Shown: positions 12,175 to 21,312 of the stretch, piece by piece
How the letters are laid out: each line of letters starts with the position of its first letter
Position numbering within the stretch: the first letter of the stretch is position 1
Notes under the pieces: generated by a model
What the model was told of the DNA's origin: nothing
Databases searched by the model: none
What the model saw: only the letters and a program-made list of their open reading frames with translations
Source: Streptomyces griseus subsp. griseus
GTDB taxonomy: Bacteria; Actinomycetota; Actinomycetes; Streptomycetales; Streptomycetaceae
Length of the DNA stretch: 64,000 nucleotides
Assembly: GCF_003610995.1 (NCBI RefSeq)
Contig: NZ_CP032543.1
Location: forward strand, 620,001 to 684,000
Direction: 5' to 3'
Translations under genes and position numbers: made by a program

Positions 12175-12276
12175 CGGCCGGCCGGCGCCAGCGTGTCATC
12201 GCGTGGCCGATGCCACGCCGGAGGCATTCTGTGGGCATCTGCGGTCGCGGGGACGGACAACGAGAAGGATGCAGTC

Positions 12277-13398
12277 ATGCAAGCGTCGTCGCAGGTCGTC
12301 ACGGTGGTCGTTCTCCTCGCGGACCCGGACGCGCCGACCGTGGTCGCGAAGCGCCTGGCACGGACCCTTCCCGCCCGGCTCGCCGAGAAGTCCGGTCGGC
12401 AGAGGCGGTTCGCTGTCGAGGTGGTCAGCAGACCCTTCACTGCGGACGCCGAGGACCCGTCCACGTTGATACGCCGGATCGTGGAGGACGGAAATACGGA
12501 GAACTGGGACATCGTCGTGGCCCTCACCGACCTTCCGCTGCACTCGCACAGGCGAAGGGTCGTCGTGGATCTGAGCCACGAACACGGGACGGCGTTGCTT
12601 TCCCTTCCGTCCCTGGGGGGCTGGCGGTTGCAGGGAAAGGCACGGCGGGTCGTGGAGGAAGCCGTGCTCAGCCTGGCCGCTTCGCGGTCCCCCGGATGTG
12701 AGCGAGCTGCCTGTCGCCGACCGCCGCTCGGCCCCTTCGCCGGCCGCCTCGCGCCCATCCGCCCGGGCCCTGTCGACGAGGAGGAGCTCGCCGATCTGCG
12801 CTACGTCGCCGACGGCCCGCGCGGCTACGTCAAATTGCTCGTCGGCATGGTCCGCGCCAACCGGCCGTGGCGGCTGGTGCCGGGCCTGTCCAAAGCCCTG
12901 GCCGCCGCACTCGCCACGGGAGCCATCGCCACGGTGGACGACACCGTCTGGAGCCTGGCCACCTCCCTGGGCACGCCACGCCTCGTCGTCGCCACGGTCG
13001 GTTCCGTCGGGCTCATGATCGGCTGGCTGATCGTGGACGCGAACCTGTGGCATCGCACAACGGAAGGATCGCCGGAGGCGAGACAGCGGTCGGTTCTCTA
13101 CAACACGTCGACCCTGGTGACCGTGAGCATCGGGGCAGTCGTCTGCTACGTCGGCCTGATGCTCGTCAGCTTCGTGTGGGCGCTCTTCGTACTCAACGGC
13201 CACGTGTTCGCCTCCGCGACCCGGCATCCGCTGAACGCGCAGAACTACTGCACGCTGTCATGGTTCGTGGCTTCGATTGCCACAGTGGGCGGCGCACTGG
13301 GGTCGGGGCTGGAGAGCGACGAGGCGATCCGAGCAGCGGCCTATTCCACGCGCGAACAGAAACGTCGCCACATGCTCCAGGGCGAGCACGGTGGCTAG
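12277..13398 (+). CDS. Conserved actinobacterial membrane protein, function unknown
   Basis: 373 residues. The N-terminal half (1-165) is soluble and alpha/beta-like: it opens with VVTVVVLLADPDAPTVVAKR and has a core WDIVVALTDLPLH followed by an HRRRVVVDLSHEHG segment. The C-terminal half has about four hydrophobic segments (around residues 205-220, 235-255, 285-310, 335-350). Proteins of this architecture occur widely in actinobacteria, sometimes with misleading folate-enzyme names; nothing here supports an enzyme. ATG 12277 is chosen for the site GAGAAGGA 6 nt upstream and the start of the conserved segment. Downstream is an FUSC gene in the same direction. Confidence 0.6.
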   Translation: MQASSQVVTVVVLLADPDAPTVVAKRLARTLPARLAEKSGRQRRFAVEVVSRPFTADAEDPSTLIRRIVEDGNTENWDIVVALTDLPLHSHRRRVVVDLSHEHGTALLSLPSLGGWRLQGKARRVVEEAVLSLAASRSPGCERAACRRPPLGPFAGRLAPIRPGPVDEEELADLRYVADGPRGYVKLLVGMVRANRPWRLVPGLSKALAAALATGAIATVDDTVWSLATSLGTPRLVVATVGSVGLMIGWLIVDANLWHRTTEGSPEARQRSVLYNTSTLVTVSIGAVVCYVGLMLVSFVWALFVLNGHVFASATRHPLNAQNYCTLSWFVASIATVGGALGSGLESDEAIRAAAYSTREQKRRHMLQGEHGG

Positions 13399-13543
13399 CC
13401 GCAGGCACGATGCACACGCACCGGTGGCGACGGCACACGGCCTGTCCCGCCCCTCTCCTCGGCGATGACGAGATGAACATGATGGTGGCTCCGGCGATCC
13501 GGCCGACGCGAGCTGAAACGATCTTCCGGCTGGGCCCGCACCC

Positions 13544-15715
13544 ATGACGTGGCCGAGGGCCTTGAGGGACGTCCTCCGATCCGGGCTCAGCATCGAGGAG
13601 ACGCGCCTGGAGCCCCTGCTCGCGCTGCGCGCGGCCGTCGGTGTGGCGCTCCTCGTCGGGCCGGCGCTGTGGCTCGGCTCCCCCGCGTATGCCGCATCCG
13701 CCGCCCTCGGCGCCTTCTCCGCGGGCGGGGCCACCTTCCAGCGCGCCTGGCGCCCACGCAAGGTGATCGCGCTCGGCGCGGGCGCGGGGCTGGCTCTCAG
13801 CACCCTGGCGGGGTACCTGGCGGCGGGGCACCTCGTGACGTTCCTTCCGCTGCTGGCCCTCTGGACCTTCGTGGCGGGGCTGGCGTGGGCCGTCGGATCG
13901 ACCGCTGGGATCGTCGCGGCGACGACCGTCGGCAGCATGCTGGTGACCATTACCCTGCCCACGAGCGCCGGACGGGCCCTGGAGCACGCCGGGATCATCG
14001 CGCTCGGCGGAGTGGTGCAGGCAGTACTGATCCTGCTGTTCCCGATCCGCCGATGGGGGGCGCATCGGGACGCGCTCGCCGACGCTCTGGCCGCCGTGGC
14101 GGACTACGCCCGTCGGCTCCGGCACGACCCGACGGCCGGCTTCGACCCCGAGCCCTTGATGACAGCCCGGGACGCGGCGGCCGTGACGCCGTCTCAGGCT
14201 CGCACGCGCCCCGTCGCCCTGCACGGTCCGCGAGGAGTTGCCGAGCGCATGGTGCCGGCCATCGCCGCGCTGGCCGACCCGGACATCGGCGCCCCGGCCG
14301 AGGGTCCCGGGCGGGACCGCGCGCGGGAACTGCTCGACGCGGCCGCTGAGGTGCTGGATGCGGCCGCCCGGTCGATCCGGCGAGGCACCCCCGTCGAGGT
14401 ACCGCCAAGAACATCGGAGCTCCTGCGAGAAGGCACGGAGCACGAGGTGCTCGAAGGTCCGGCGAGGCAGGCCGCCGAAAGACTCAGGGAACTGCTCGGG
14501 GAGGCGCTGGAGATCGCGGAGTGCGGCAACGTACGCAGAGGGACGCCCGTACGCCACGGAGGCGCACGCGTCGAGTTCCTGGAGCGCCCGACCATGTTCC
14601 GGCTTGTTCCGGTCGTCGCACGGGCGGTCCGCCGTGAGCTCCGACGCGACTCGCCCGTCTTCCGGCATGCCGTTCGTCTGGCGGCGGTGGCCACGCTCGG
14701 CTACCTCATCGCCGCACAGCTGCCCCTGGGGCACGGCTACTGGGCGCCCATCGCCTCGGTCATGGTGATGCGCCCGGACTTCCACCGGACGTACGCGCGT
14801 GCGGTCGCCCGTCTCGCCGGGACTCTGGTAGGTGTCGCGCTCGCCACCGGGGCCGTGGAGGCCCTGGGCCCGGACGCCCGTCTCTTCGGTGCGCTGGCGG
14901 TGGTCTCGGCGGGCCTGTCGTACACCCTGATCCGTACGGGCTACGCCTACTCCCAGTGCTTCGCCGCCGCCTACGTCGTCTTCCTGCTCGGCATGGGCGG
15001 TCAGGAATGGGAACAGACGGTTCCGGAGCGGATGGCCCTCACTCTGCTGGGCGGAGCCCTGGCCATGCTGGCCTACGCGGTCTTTCCCGCGTGGGAGACG
15101 CCCCGGCTACGGGAGCGGCTGGCGGACTGGCTTGCCGCCAACGGCCGCCACGCGGCGGCAGTGCTCCGCCACTTCGCCGAACCGACCGCGGACCGCCGTG
15201 CCGACATGCGCAGCGCCCAACTGGCGAGCAGAAGAGCCCGCGCCGCCTGGCAAGAGGCATACGACCGGGCACAACAGGAACCGGTCCGCCCCAGGGGCCT
15301 GACCGCGCAAGAGGCGAAGGACGCTCAGAAGGCGCTCGAAGGTTTCGACAGAGCAGCAACGCTCATGGAGAGCCGCGTCCCGCACGACGACAACCCTTCC
15401 ACTCCCGAGGTGGAGGAGTTGGCCGAAGCCCTGGAATCGGACACGGAGCAGGCGGCAGCCGATGTGCGCGAGCACAGGGACCCGGACTGGGCACGCGTGG
15501 AGAAGGCCCTCCGGACATGGGAAGAAGCCGGTGGCCGGAGCCCGGCGCTACGGAGCGAGGCAGACCTGCAGAAGCACGCCCTGGAGAACCTGGCGACAGC
15601 GGTGAGCCGCACCCCCTTGGAGCGCGATGTCGGCTCTCTGCGCGAGGACCAGCGCGTGTGGGAAGCGGTGGAGGCTCAAGGCAATGGTTCGGAACCCGCG
15701 CACCGGGGTGGATGA
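13544..15715 (+). CDS. FUSC-family (fusaric-acid-resistance-like) membrane protein
   Basis: 723 residues. Two blocks of transmembrane helices (about 25-165 and 365-520) each followed by a long cytoplasmic region, the layout of aromatic-acid exporter/FUSC proteins. Recognisable segments are RRDSPVFRHAVRLAAVATLG and GHGYWAPIASVMVMRPDF, the latter close to the FUSC_2 consensus. The last 200 residues are charged and helical. Likely role is export of small organic acids or membrane-stress tolerance; the substrate is unknown. No strong ribosome site precedes ATG 13544. Confidence 0.82.
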   Translation: MTWPRALRDVLRSGLSIEETRLEPLLALRAAVGVALLVGPALWLGSPAYAASAALGAFSAGGATFQRAWRPRKVIALGAGAGLALSTLAGYLAAGHLVTFLPLLALWTFVAGLAWAVGSTAGIVAATTVGSMLVTITLPTSAGRALEHAGIIALGGVVQAVLILLFPIRRWGAHRDALADALAAVADYARRLRHDPTAGFDPEPLMTARDAAAVTPSQARTRPVALHGPRGVAERMVPAIAALADPDIGAPAEGPGRDRARELLDAAAEVLDAAARSIRRGTPVEVPPRTSELLREGTEHEVLEGPARQAAERLRELLGEALEIAECGNVRRGTPVRHGGARVEFLERPTMFRLVPVVARAVRRELRRDSPVFRHAVRLAAVATLGYLIAAQLPLGHGYWAPIASVMVMRPDFHRTYARAVARLAGTLVGVALATGAVEALGPDARLFGALAVVSAGLSYTLIRTGYAYSQCFAAAYVVFLLGMGGQEWEQTVPERMALTLLGGALAMLAYAVFPAWETPRLRERLADWLAANGRHAAAVLRHFAEPTADRRADMRSAQLASRRARAAWQEAYDRAQQEPVRPRGLTAQEAKDAQKALEGFDRAATLMESRVPHDDNPSTPEVEELAEALESDTEQAAADVREHRDPDWARVEKALRTWEEAGGRSPALRSEADLQKHALENLATAVSRTPLERDVGSLREDQRVWEAVEAQGNGSEPAHRGG

Positions 15716-16180
15716 CCACCTGTCGCAGCAGGCGTGCGCCCCGCTTCCGAGGTCCGCCTGGTCCGAGAGATGGCCAGGATGAGGGAGCTTCACGCTTAGG
15801 ACGCGGCGATCAGTCGGTGGGTTGCCCGCTCCGCGGTCCAAGCCCTGACGAGTTCCTCTCTCGTAACCCTTCGGACCGAGGTCTCCTTTGTGGAGACCTG
15901 TCGGCCCGCCCCTCCCTTGTGTTCCGCCTCGCCAGCGCCACGGGCTGTCGGCCAGGGGCCCACCGTCCTCTGCCCAAGATCCGGGCCATACGCGGCCCAG
16001 CCGCCTGCAGTGCGGTCGAATCCCGACCGTTTCCGCTGGTCAGTAACCACGCGAGTCGTGTACCACCAGCAGACGCAGAATCTGCTATCAGGTGTGACAC
16101 GCTCACCTGGCGCCCACTGGGGCTAACCAGTGGGTACGGCCGGAGGATCCCTCTACAGTCACATCAGAGCAGCTCACTGG

Positions 16181-16248
16181 CCGAGGAAGCTCAGCCGCAC
16201 CCGACGCTCCGGGTTGTCCCTGTTCGTATCCACCAAACTCCGTTGAGG
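16181..16248 (-). repeat. Relic repeat copy A (C-terminal coding remnant)
   Basis: This 68-bp stretch aligns without gaps to 22191-22258 (51 of the first 60 bases match). Read on the minus strand both copies encode the end of the same protein: copy A gives VDTNRDNPERRVRLSFLGQ then stop, copy B gives VDANRDNPDRWVRLSFLG then stop. The conserved reading frame and stop show they are remnants of one gene family. I do not recognise the parent protein. Confidence 0.6.
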
Positions 16249-16514
16249 CAACCCGAGGATAGCCCTCGCCTGTCGGCTTCGGCGATGGAAGCCTTGGCGG
16301 CGCGAGCAAGGGCGGGTGGGCTCGTTGCCCTCGCCAGCCTTCTCAACTCCGCTGAGGAGCGCATCGCCGGGCGAGGACAGACCCGGGACGTGCGCCGCGA
16401 CTGTGCCTTGCCTTCGCTGCCACTCATCACGAAGGCGACGAACGGCGGCCACCACAGCACGCACCGCGTTTCAGCAAACGCGGGCACTTGTTTGAGGACA
16501 GGGCCCGACACTGA

Positions 16515-16640
16515 GGGCTGTCCCATAAGTGATCTTGCTCTGCGGTGACCTCGCCGGCGCCAGGTGTGAGCACAGCTTGCGCGCCGTTCCGGGCAGCCAC
16601 TTCTACCGGGTTGAGCCCGGGCGCCTTCGGCAAGTTGCTC
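16515..16640 (-). mobile_element. Possible transposase/IS end remnant
   Basis: On the minus strand the stretch near 16600-16640 reads LPKAPGLNPVE, close to the C-terminal LPxxAPDLNPVE motif of IS630-type transposases, and the stretch 16518-16537 (GGGCTGTCCCATAAGTGATC) looks like an IS terminus. The middle of the transposase C-terminus is missing. Weak call based on two short matches. Confidence 0.25.
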
Positions 16641-17246
16641 ACCGAGCCGCGTCGTGAGGATGCTGGCCCCTCAGGCTGGGGGCGGCCGTGGACAGGGTCA
16701 TTGGAGGACAGATCACCGGCAGAACCGCCTGCCGTCCCCGGGCCCGCCGAGCCGGGTGACCCACCGGATCCGGCCCTGCGTCGGGCATCACCGAGGTCAC
16801 CGGGTCACAGGTGCCGCTGGGGAGACCGACGCGGAACGGGGCCCGTTCCCTCCACCCCGTACACGCGGCCCATGGGACACAGCGCCGAGCCGAGTGAGTG
16901 CCCGCACCGGGCCTGCCCCGCGCTGCCCCCGTTCGCCGCCCGCGCGGCCGTGCCCCCGGCGCCCGCGGACGCGGCGCCCGAAACGGGCCGTACCGCGCTG
17001 CACGGCCACGGCTAGCGATCTTCGCGCCCGCTCCCGGCAGCGGAATCCGGCGTTTCACGCCCCCCCACCACCGACACCACCTCTCCGGCGCGCCGAGCGC
17101 CGGAGCCCCCGTCACCTCCGGCGTCCGCCGGAGGCGTGCGTTCCACGATCGGCTCCACAGCACCACGCGGCCCACGGCGCACCCGCCCGTGCCGCTTCCC
17201 GGCGACGGCACACCAACCGGCCGACGCCGCACTCGAAGGGATCATC

Positions 17247-18722
17247 GTGAAGCTGAGCGACCTCATGGCCGGACAGGACCACCATGCGCTGCGGGGAACC
17301 CCCGACCGCACGGACGTCACCGCCGGCGTGACGTTCGACGCGGACCGGGTCACCCCCGGTTCCGTCTTCGCCGCGGTGCCCGGCCATGCCGCCGGCGGCC
17401 CGCACGCCGTCGCCCCGGCCGTCGCGCGCGGCGCGGTCGCCGTACTCGTCGATGAACAGGCGCCACCCCTGCCCACGGCACTGGGCGACGTGTGTGCCGT
17501 ACGCGTCCCCGACGTCCGCAAGGCCGCGGCGGTGGTGGCCTCGCGCTACTTCGGCGAACCGGGCCGGGCGATGGTCCTGATCGCCATCACCAGCACCAAC
17601 GGCAAGACATCCGTCTCGTACATGACCGAGTCGGTGCTGCGGCTCGCTGAGCGGGCCCGGGTCGGAGTGATCGGCACCGCGGGCAGCCGGATCGGGGACG
17701 AGGTCATCCCGATGCCGCCCTCGGTACTCAGCACTCCGGAATCGCCTGATCTCCAGTACCTGTTGGGGCACATGCGCGACCGGGCGTGCGGAAGCGTCGT
17801 CCTGGAGGCCACATCGATGGGGCTGCTGACGCACCGCCTGGACCGGACGTTCATCGACGTCGGCGTCTTCACCAACCTGACCCTGGACCACCTCGACGAC
17901 CACGGCACCATGGAGAACTACCGGGACGCAAAACTCCGCCTCTTCCAGGGCCTTTGCCGACGCGCCGTGGTCAACGCCGACGACCCGGTGGGTGCCGGGA
18001 TCCGGAAGCTGATGCCCGGCGCGGTGACCACGTACGCGCTGGACGGCGACGCGGACTACCGCGCGAGCGACCTTACCGTGGACGCTTCGGGCTCCCGGTT
18101 CACCCTGCACCACGACGGTCGCAAGTATCCGGCCGCGATTCCGTCGCCGGGCCGGTTCTCGGTCTCCAACGCGCTGGCCACGGTGGCCGCGTGCCACCTC
18201 CTGGGCCACGGTCTGGCCGGGCTGGTGGACGCGCTGGAGCGGATGCCACAGATCCCCGGCCGCTTCGAGCGCCTCCACACCTCCGAGGGCACCTCGGTGA
18301 TCGTGGACTACGCCCACTCGCCGGACTCCCTCGACAAGGTCCTCACCACCATCCGGGGTTTCGCCCGGGGCCGGGTCATCACCGTGTTCGGCTGTGGCGG
18401 CGACCGCGACACCACCAAGCGCGCCGAGATGGGCGCGATCGCCGGCACCCACTCCGACCTGTGTGTTCTCACCTCCGACAACCCCCGTTTCGAAGACCCT
18501 GAGGGCATCCTCGAGCAGATCGCGATGGGCATCGTGTCGACCGGGACGCCGTTCGAGCGGCTGACCGACCGCCGCCCGGCCATCGCCGCCGCGCTGGCAG
18601 AGGCGGGGCCGGACGACATCGTGCTCATCGCGGGCAAGGGCAGCGAACCGCACCAGAGCATCCGGGGCGAACTGCTCCCCTTCAGCGACATGGCCACCGT
18701 GCGTGAGCTGATCGGCGCCTAA
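17247..18722 (+). CDS. MurE-like Mur ligase (UDP-MurNAc-tripeptide synthetase family)
   Basis: 491 residues with the three Mur-ligase domains: N-terminal substrate domain (TAGVTFDADRVTPGSVFAAV), central ATPase with the P-loop AITSTNGKTS near residue 115 and the LTLDHLDDHG motif, and a C-terminal domain with GRFERL, VDYAHSPDSL and SDNPRFEDP. DNPR is the motif linked to diaminopimelate acceptance in housekeeping MurE. GTG 17247 is chosen because the protein aligns from VKLSDLM. This is likely an accessory copy: it lies outside a dcw cluster and faces a cis-prenyltransferase/oxygenase pair. It may make peptidoglycan precursor or, by analogy with other recruited Mur ligases, an amide bond in a secondary product. 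Confidence 0.85.
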   Translation: MKLSDLMAGQDHHALRGTPDRTDVTAGVTFDADRVTPGSVFAAVPGHAAGGPHAVAPAVARGAVAVLVDEQAPPLPTALGDVCAVRVPDVRKAAAVVASRYFGEPGRAMVLIAITSTNGKTSVSYMTESVLRLAERARVGVIGTAGSRIGDEVIPMPPSVLSTPESPDLQYLLGHMRDRACGSVVLEATSMGLLTHRLDRTFIDVGVFTNLTLDHLDDHGTMENYRDAKLRLFQGLCRRAVVNADDPVGAGIRKLMPGAVTTYALDGDADYRASDLTVDASGSRFTLHHDGRKYPAAIPSPGRFSVSNALATVAACHLLGHGLAGLVDALERMPQIPGRFERLHTSEGTSVIVDYAHSPDSLDKVLTTIRGFARGRVITVFGCGGDRDTTKRAEMGAIAGTHSDLCVLTSDNPRFEDPEGILEQIAMGIVSTGTPFERLTDRRPAIAAALAEAGPDDIVLIAGKGSEPHQSIRGELLPFSDMATVRELIGA

Positions 18723-18945
18723 CTTGATCTTCGACGCACGTCATCGAACGCTGCGTCGTACTCGACCACTCGGTTCGGTATCCGCCGTACACAGAAGCGG
18801 CCTTCGTCTGAACATGCGCTCCGACCGCAGAGGGCTCTACGCCGCCCTCGCCCGGGGCTGTCGGACGCCCGGGCCGCGGCACCGAGCGTCTGCGCGCTGG
18901 AGCCGGGGCGCAGCTCGTGGACCGCCCCGCCGGATGCGTTACGCC

Positions 18946-18963
18946 TCGCCCCCCGGGGGGCGA
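18946..18963. terminator. Perfect palindrome between convergent genes
   Basis: TCGCCCCCCGGGGGGCGA is an 18-bp perfect palindrome in the 308-bp gap (18723-19030) between the converging MurE-like and DUF2236 genes. Its place suits a bidirectional terminator, though an uninterrupted palindrome makes a poor RNA hairpin loop. Nothing else is seen in this gap. Confidence 0.3.
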
Positions 18964-19030
18964 ATCCGCCACCGCTACTGCCCGCCAGCTGCGCGACCTG
19001 CAGCCGTGGCCGCCGACCTGCACGAGTTCG

Positions 19031-20500
19031 TCAGGCGTCGGCCAGCAGGGCGTCGTACGCGGTGTTCCTGCGTTGGCCTGCCATGAAGGCGAGGAAGTCG
19101 CCCACGAAGGCGCTGCGGCCGTAGGTGCCGGCGGTGACGGTGATGTCGCGGTGGAAGGCGGTGCGGAAGAGCGTCCGGTGTTCGTCTGCGTCGATTGTGC
19201 CGCTGCCGTCCTTGTCGGTCGCGTCGAAGAGCACCTCGGCAACGCGGATGAGCGCGGGCCCGGCGAGGGAGGGGACGGCTGCGGCGTACTCGTCGGCGCT
19301 GACGCGGCCGTCACCGTCCGTGTCGAGGGCTGCCTGGAGTTCGCGCCACCATGCGGCGAAGGCGTCGTAGAGCCGGGTCTCCTCGGGTTCGTCCAGGTCG
19401 AGTCGGGTGGCCAGTTCGCGTGCCATGGCGGCGAGGTCGGGCCAGTCGAGGTAGCCGTCGCCGGTCTGGTCCAGCACCTGACGGAAGAACTCCTCCGCCG
19501 AGCGTTGGCCTCCTCCCGTGGCCTGTGAGGTAGCGGGGTCCGGGCCGGTGCCTGCCTCGCCGCTCAGTGGTGTGAGGAGGCGGAGCAGGGCCGAGGCTTG
19601 TTTCATGCGGGCGCGCAGCGCGGTCACGGTCCGGGCGCGGGGGTCGTCGCTGTCGGTCGAGAGGGAAAGGGTCTCGATGATGGTTTCGGCATTGATCCAG
19701 CCCTCGGGCAGGAACCGGGTGAGGCCGGCGGCGAGGTAGGCGCCCTGCATGAGGGTCGGGGCTCCCGGCATCTCGGCCAGGCCGGCCTTGCGCCGGTAGG
19801 GCTCGGGGAGCGAGGCGACGGTGATCGCGCCGAGGAGGGGACCGACGACAGCGCGGCCGGCCGCCCACAGGGCCGGCGTGCCGTCCAGCAGTGCCGGGGC
19901 GGGCAGGTGGTCGAAGAGCCGGTAAAGGATGAGGCGGGCGGCCTCGGTGTTCTCCAGATCGTCCTCGACGACCCTGTCGAAGTAGCGCCAGAAGTCGTTG
20001 AGGTCCTCGGGCAGTTCACCGGCGTCGCCGTCGAGCGCGGCGAGGAACGCACGGTACTCACCGTAGAGCCGCTCCATCGTGGTCTGGTCGAGCGGCTGGC
20101 CGCTGAGCCGGCACATGGTGACGGCGCTCTCGAAGAGGGTGGCGACCACCCAGGCGCGGGTCGCGCGGTCCATGGCGTCGTAGGCGCGGCCGCGGGAGTC
20201 GGAGCCGCTCATGCGGGCGTGGAGCCTGTTGAGCCGGGCAGCCTCCCGGTCTCGTACCGCTGGGTCGGCGTCGAACATGCGCCGCATGCTGAGGAAGGTG
20301 TTGCGCAGTCGGCGCCAGGGGTGGGCGACGAAGGTGGAGTTGTCGGCGAGAGCGGCTCCGATCTGCGGGTGGGCAGCCTCCAGCACGGTGGCGCGGATGA
20401 TGGCCAGCGCCCAGCGCGGGTCGTCGAAGAAGGCGCGGAACGGCGGTTGCATGGCGAGCAGGGGTGCATCGTCGGCGGTTCCGGTGGTTCCGGTCGTCAT
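19031..20500 (-). CDS. MpaB-like (DUF2236) oxygenase fused to C-terminal EF-hands
   Basis: 489 residues. Residues about 10-250 match the DUF2236/MpaB/latex-clearing-protein fold: AIIRATVLEAAHPQIGAAL, FVAHPWRRLRNTF, RLHARMSG and WVVATLFESAV correspond to conserved family blocks with candidate haem-ligand histidines. Residues about 345-470 hold calcium-binding loops DQTGDGYLDWPD, DTDGDGRVSADE and DATDKDGSGTIDADE. Family members oxidatively cleave isoprenoid chains (rubber, the farnesyl side chain of mycophenolic acid). ATG 20500 overlaps the stop of the cis-prenyltransferase gene (ATGA), with GGAG 8 nt upstream, so the two are translationally coupled. The EF-hand fusion suggests calcium control. 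The natural substrate is unknown. Confidence 0.72.
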   Translation of the reverse strand: MTTGTTGTADDAPLLAMQPPFRAFFDDPRWALAIIRATVLEAAHPQIGAALADNSTFVAHPWRRLRNTFLSMRRMFDADPAVRDREAARLNRLHARMSGSDSRGRAYDAMDRATRAWVVATLFESAVTMCRLSGQPLDQTTMERLYGEYRAFLAALDGDAGELPEDLNDFWRYFDRVVEDDLENTEAARLILYRLFDHLPAPALLDGTPALWAAGRAVVGPLLGAITVASLPEPYRRKAGLAEMPGAPTLMQGAYLAAGLTRFLPEGWINAETIIETLSLSTDSDDPRARTVTALRARMKQASALLRLLTPLSGEAGTGPDPATSQATGGGQRSAEEFFRQVLDQTGDGYLDWPDLAAMARELATRLDLDEPEETRLYDAFAAWWRELQAALDTDGDGRVSADEYAAAVPSLAGPALIRVAEVLFDATDKDGSGTIDADEHRTLFRTAFHRDITVTAGTYGRSAFVGDFLAFMAGQRRNTAYDALLADA

Positions 20501-21312
20501 GACAGGTCTCCGTTCATACGGGGCGGGATGCCGCCGAAGCGGCGGTCACGGCACCGGTAGGTGTGCAGGCAGGTGAGGAAGTCAGGGGCCCGGAAGTCCG
20601 GCCAGAGCACGTCGGGAAAGACCCACTCGGCGTAGGCGACCTGCCAGAGCATGAAGTTGGAGATCCGCTGCTCGCCGGAGGTGCGGATGACGAGGTCGAC
20701 GTCGGGGGTGTCGGGAAACGGCAGGTGGTCCGCGAAAAGCCGCTCGGTCACGTCGTCGGCTTGCGTCCCGTTACGGATCAGCGATCTGGCGGCTTCGACG
20801 ATGTCTCGGCGCCCGCCGTGGTCAAAGGCGACGGTGAGCGTCATCCCCCGGTTGTCGGCGGTCAGCGTCGCCAGGTCGTCGAAATCCTGGGCCAGCTCCC
20901 GGGGAATGCGTGGGTCGGCGGCTCCGAGGAAACGGCAGCGGATGCCGCGGGCGAGCAGCAGGGGTGCGTGCTTGCGCACAACGCGGCGGACCAGGCGCAT
21001 CAGGTAGTCGACCTCGGTGCCGGGGCGGTTCCAGTTCTCGGTGGAGAAGGCGTACAGGCTGAGCCACTCGACTCCGGCCGCCCGGGCCGCCTCGATGATG
21101 TCGATGACGGTGGCCTCGGCGGCCCGATGGCCCGCCGTCCGTGGAAGCGAACGCCGCTGGGCCCAGCGGCCGTTGCCGTCCATCACGCAGGCCACATGCC
21201 GCGGCACCGCACGCACCGGCCCGGTGTCCCGGCGTTGGTCGTTGCCGGACCGTCGCCCACCCGGCCCGCCTCCCGTTGCCTTGTGTGCGCGATGGACACC
21301 GTGATCGGTCAA
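20497..21312 (-). CDS. uppS: cis-Prenyltransferase (isoprenyl/undecaprenyl diphosphate synthase family)
   Basis: Condenses isopentenyl diphosphate in Z configuration. 271 residues; conserved blocks are CVMDGNGRWAQRR (catalytic Asp), LSLYAFSTENWNRP, VDLVIRTSGEQRISNFMLWQ and YAEWVFPDVLWPDF. An unusual low-complexity leader of about 40 residues precedes the domain if TTG 21312 is used (GGGGGAG lies about 10 nt upstream); an internal GTG near residue 33 is the alternative. It is first in a two-gene unit with the DUF2236/EF-hand oxygenase. Chain length cannot be read from sequence. Confidence 0.9.
   Translation of the reverse strand: MTDHGVHRAHKATGGGPGGRRSGNDQRRDTGPVRAVPRHVACVMDGNGRWAQRRSLPRTAGHRAAEATVIDIIEAARAAGVEWLSLYAFSTENWNRPGTEVDYLMRLVRRVVRKHAPLLLARGIRCRFLGAADPRIPRELAQDFDDLATLTADNRGMTLTVAFDHGGRRDIVEAARSLIRNGTQADDVTERLFADHLPFPDTPDVDLVIRTSGEQRISNFMLWQVAYAEWVFPDVLWPDFRAPDFLTCLHTYRCRDRRFGGIPPRMNGDLS

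Larger units (their letters stand above)
15716..17246 (+). other. 1.5-kb gap without an intact gene; relics only
   Basis: No open frame here has the codon bias of its neighbours or a recognisable domain. Two relics can be named and are listed separately: a 68-bp repeat at 16181-16248 and an IS-like end at about 16515-16640. The segment 16660-17246 is very GC-rich and probably holds the promoter of the downstream MurE-like gene, but no clear element is visible. Confidence 0.5.

Noticed and set aside
16013-16029. T-arm-like CGGTC-GAATCCC-GACCG suggesting a tRNA
   Set aside because: The loop lacks the TTCRA sequence in register and no acceptor stem, D arm or anticodon arm can be built around it.
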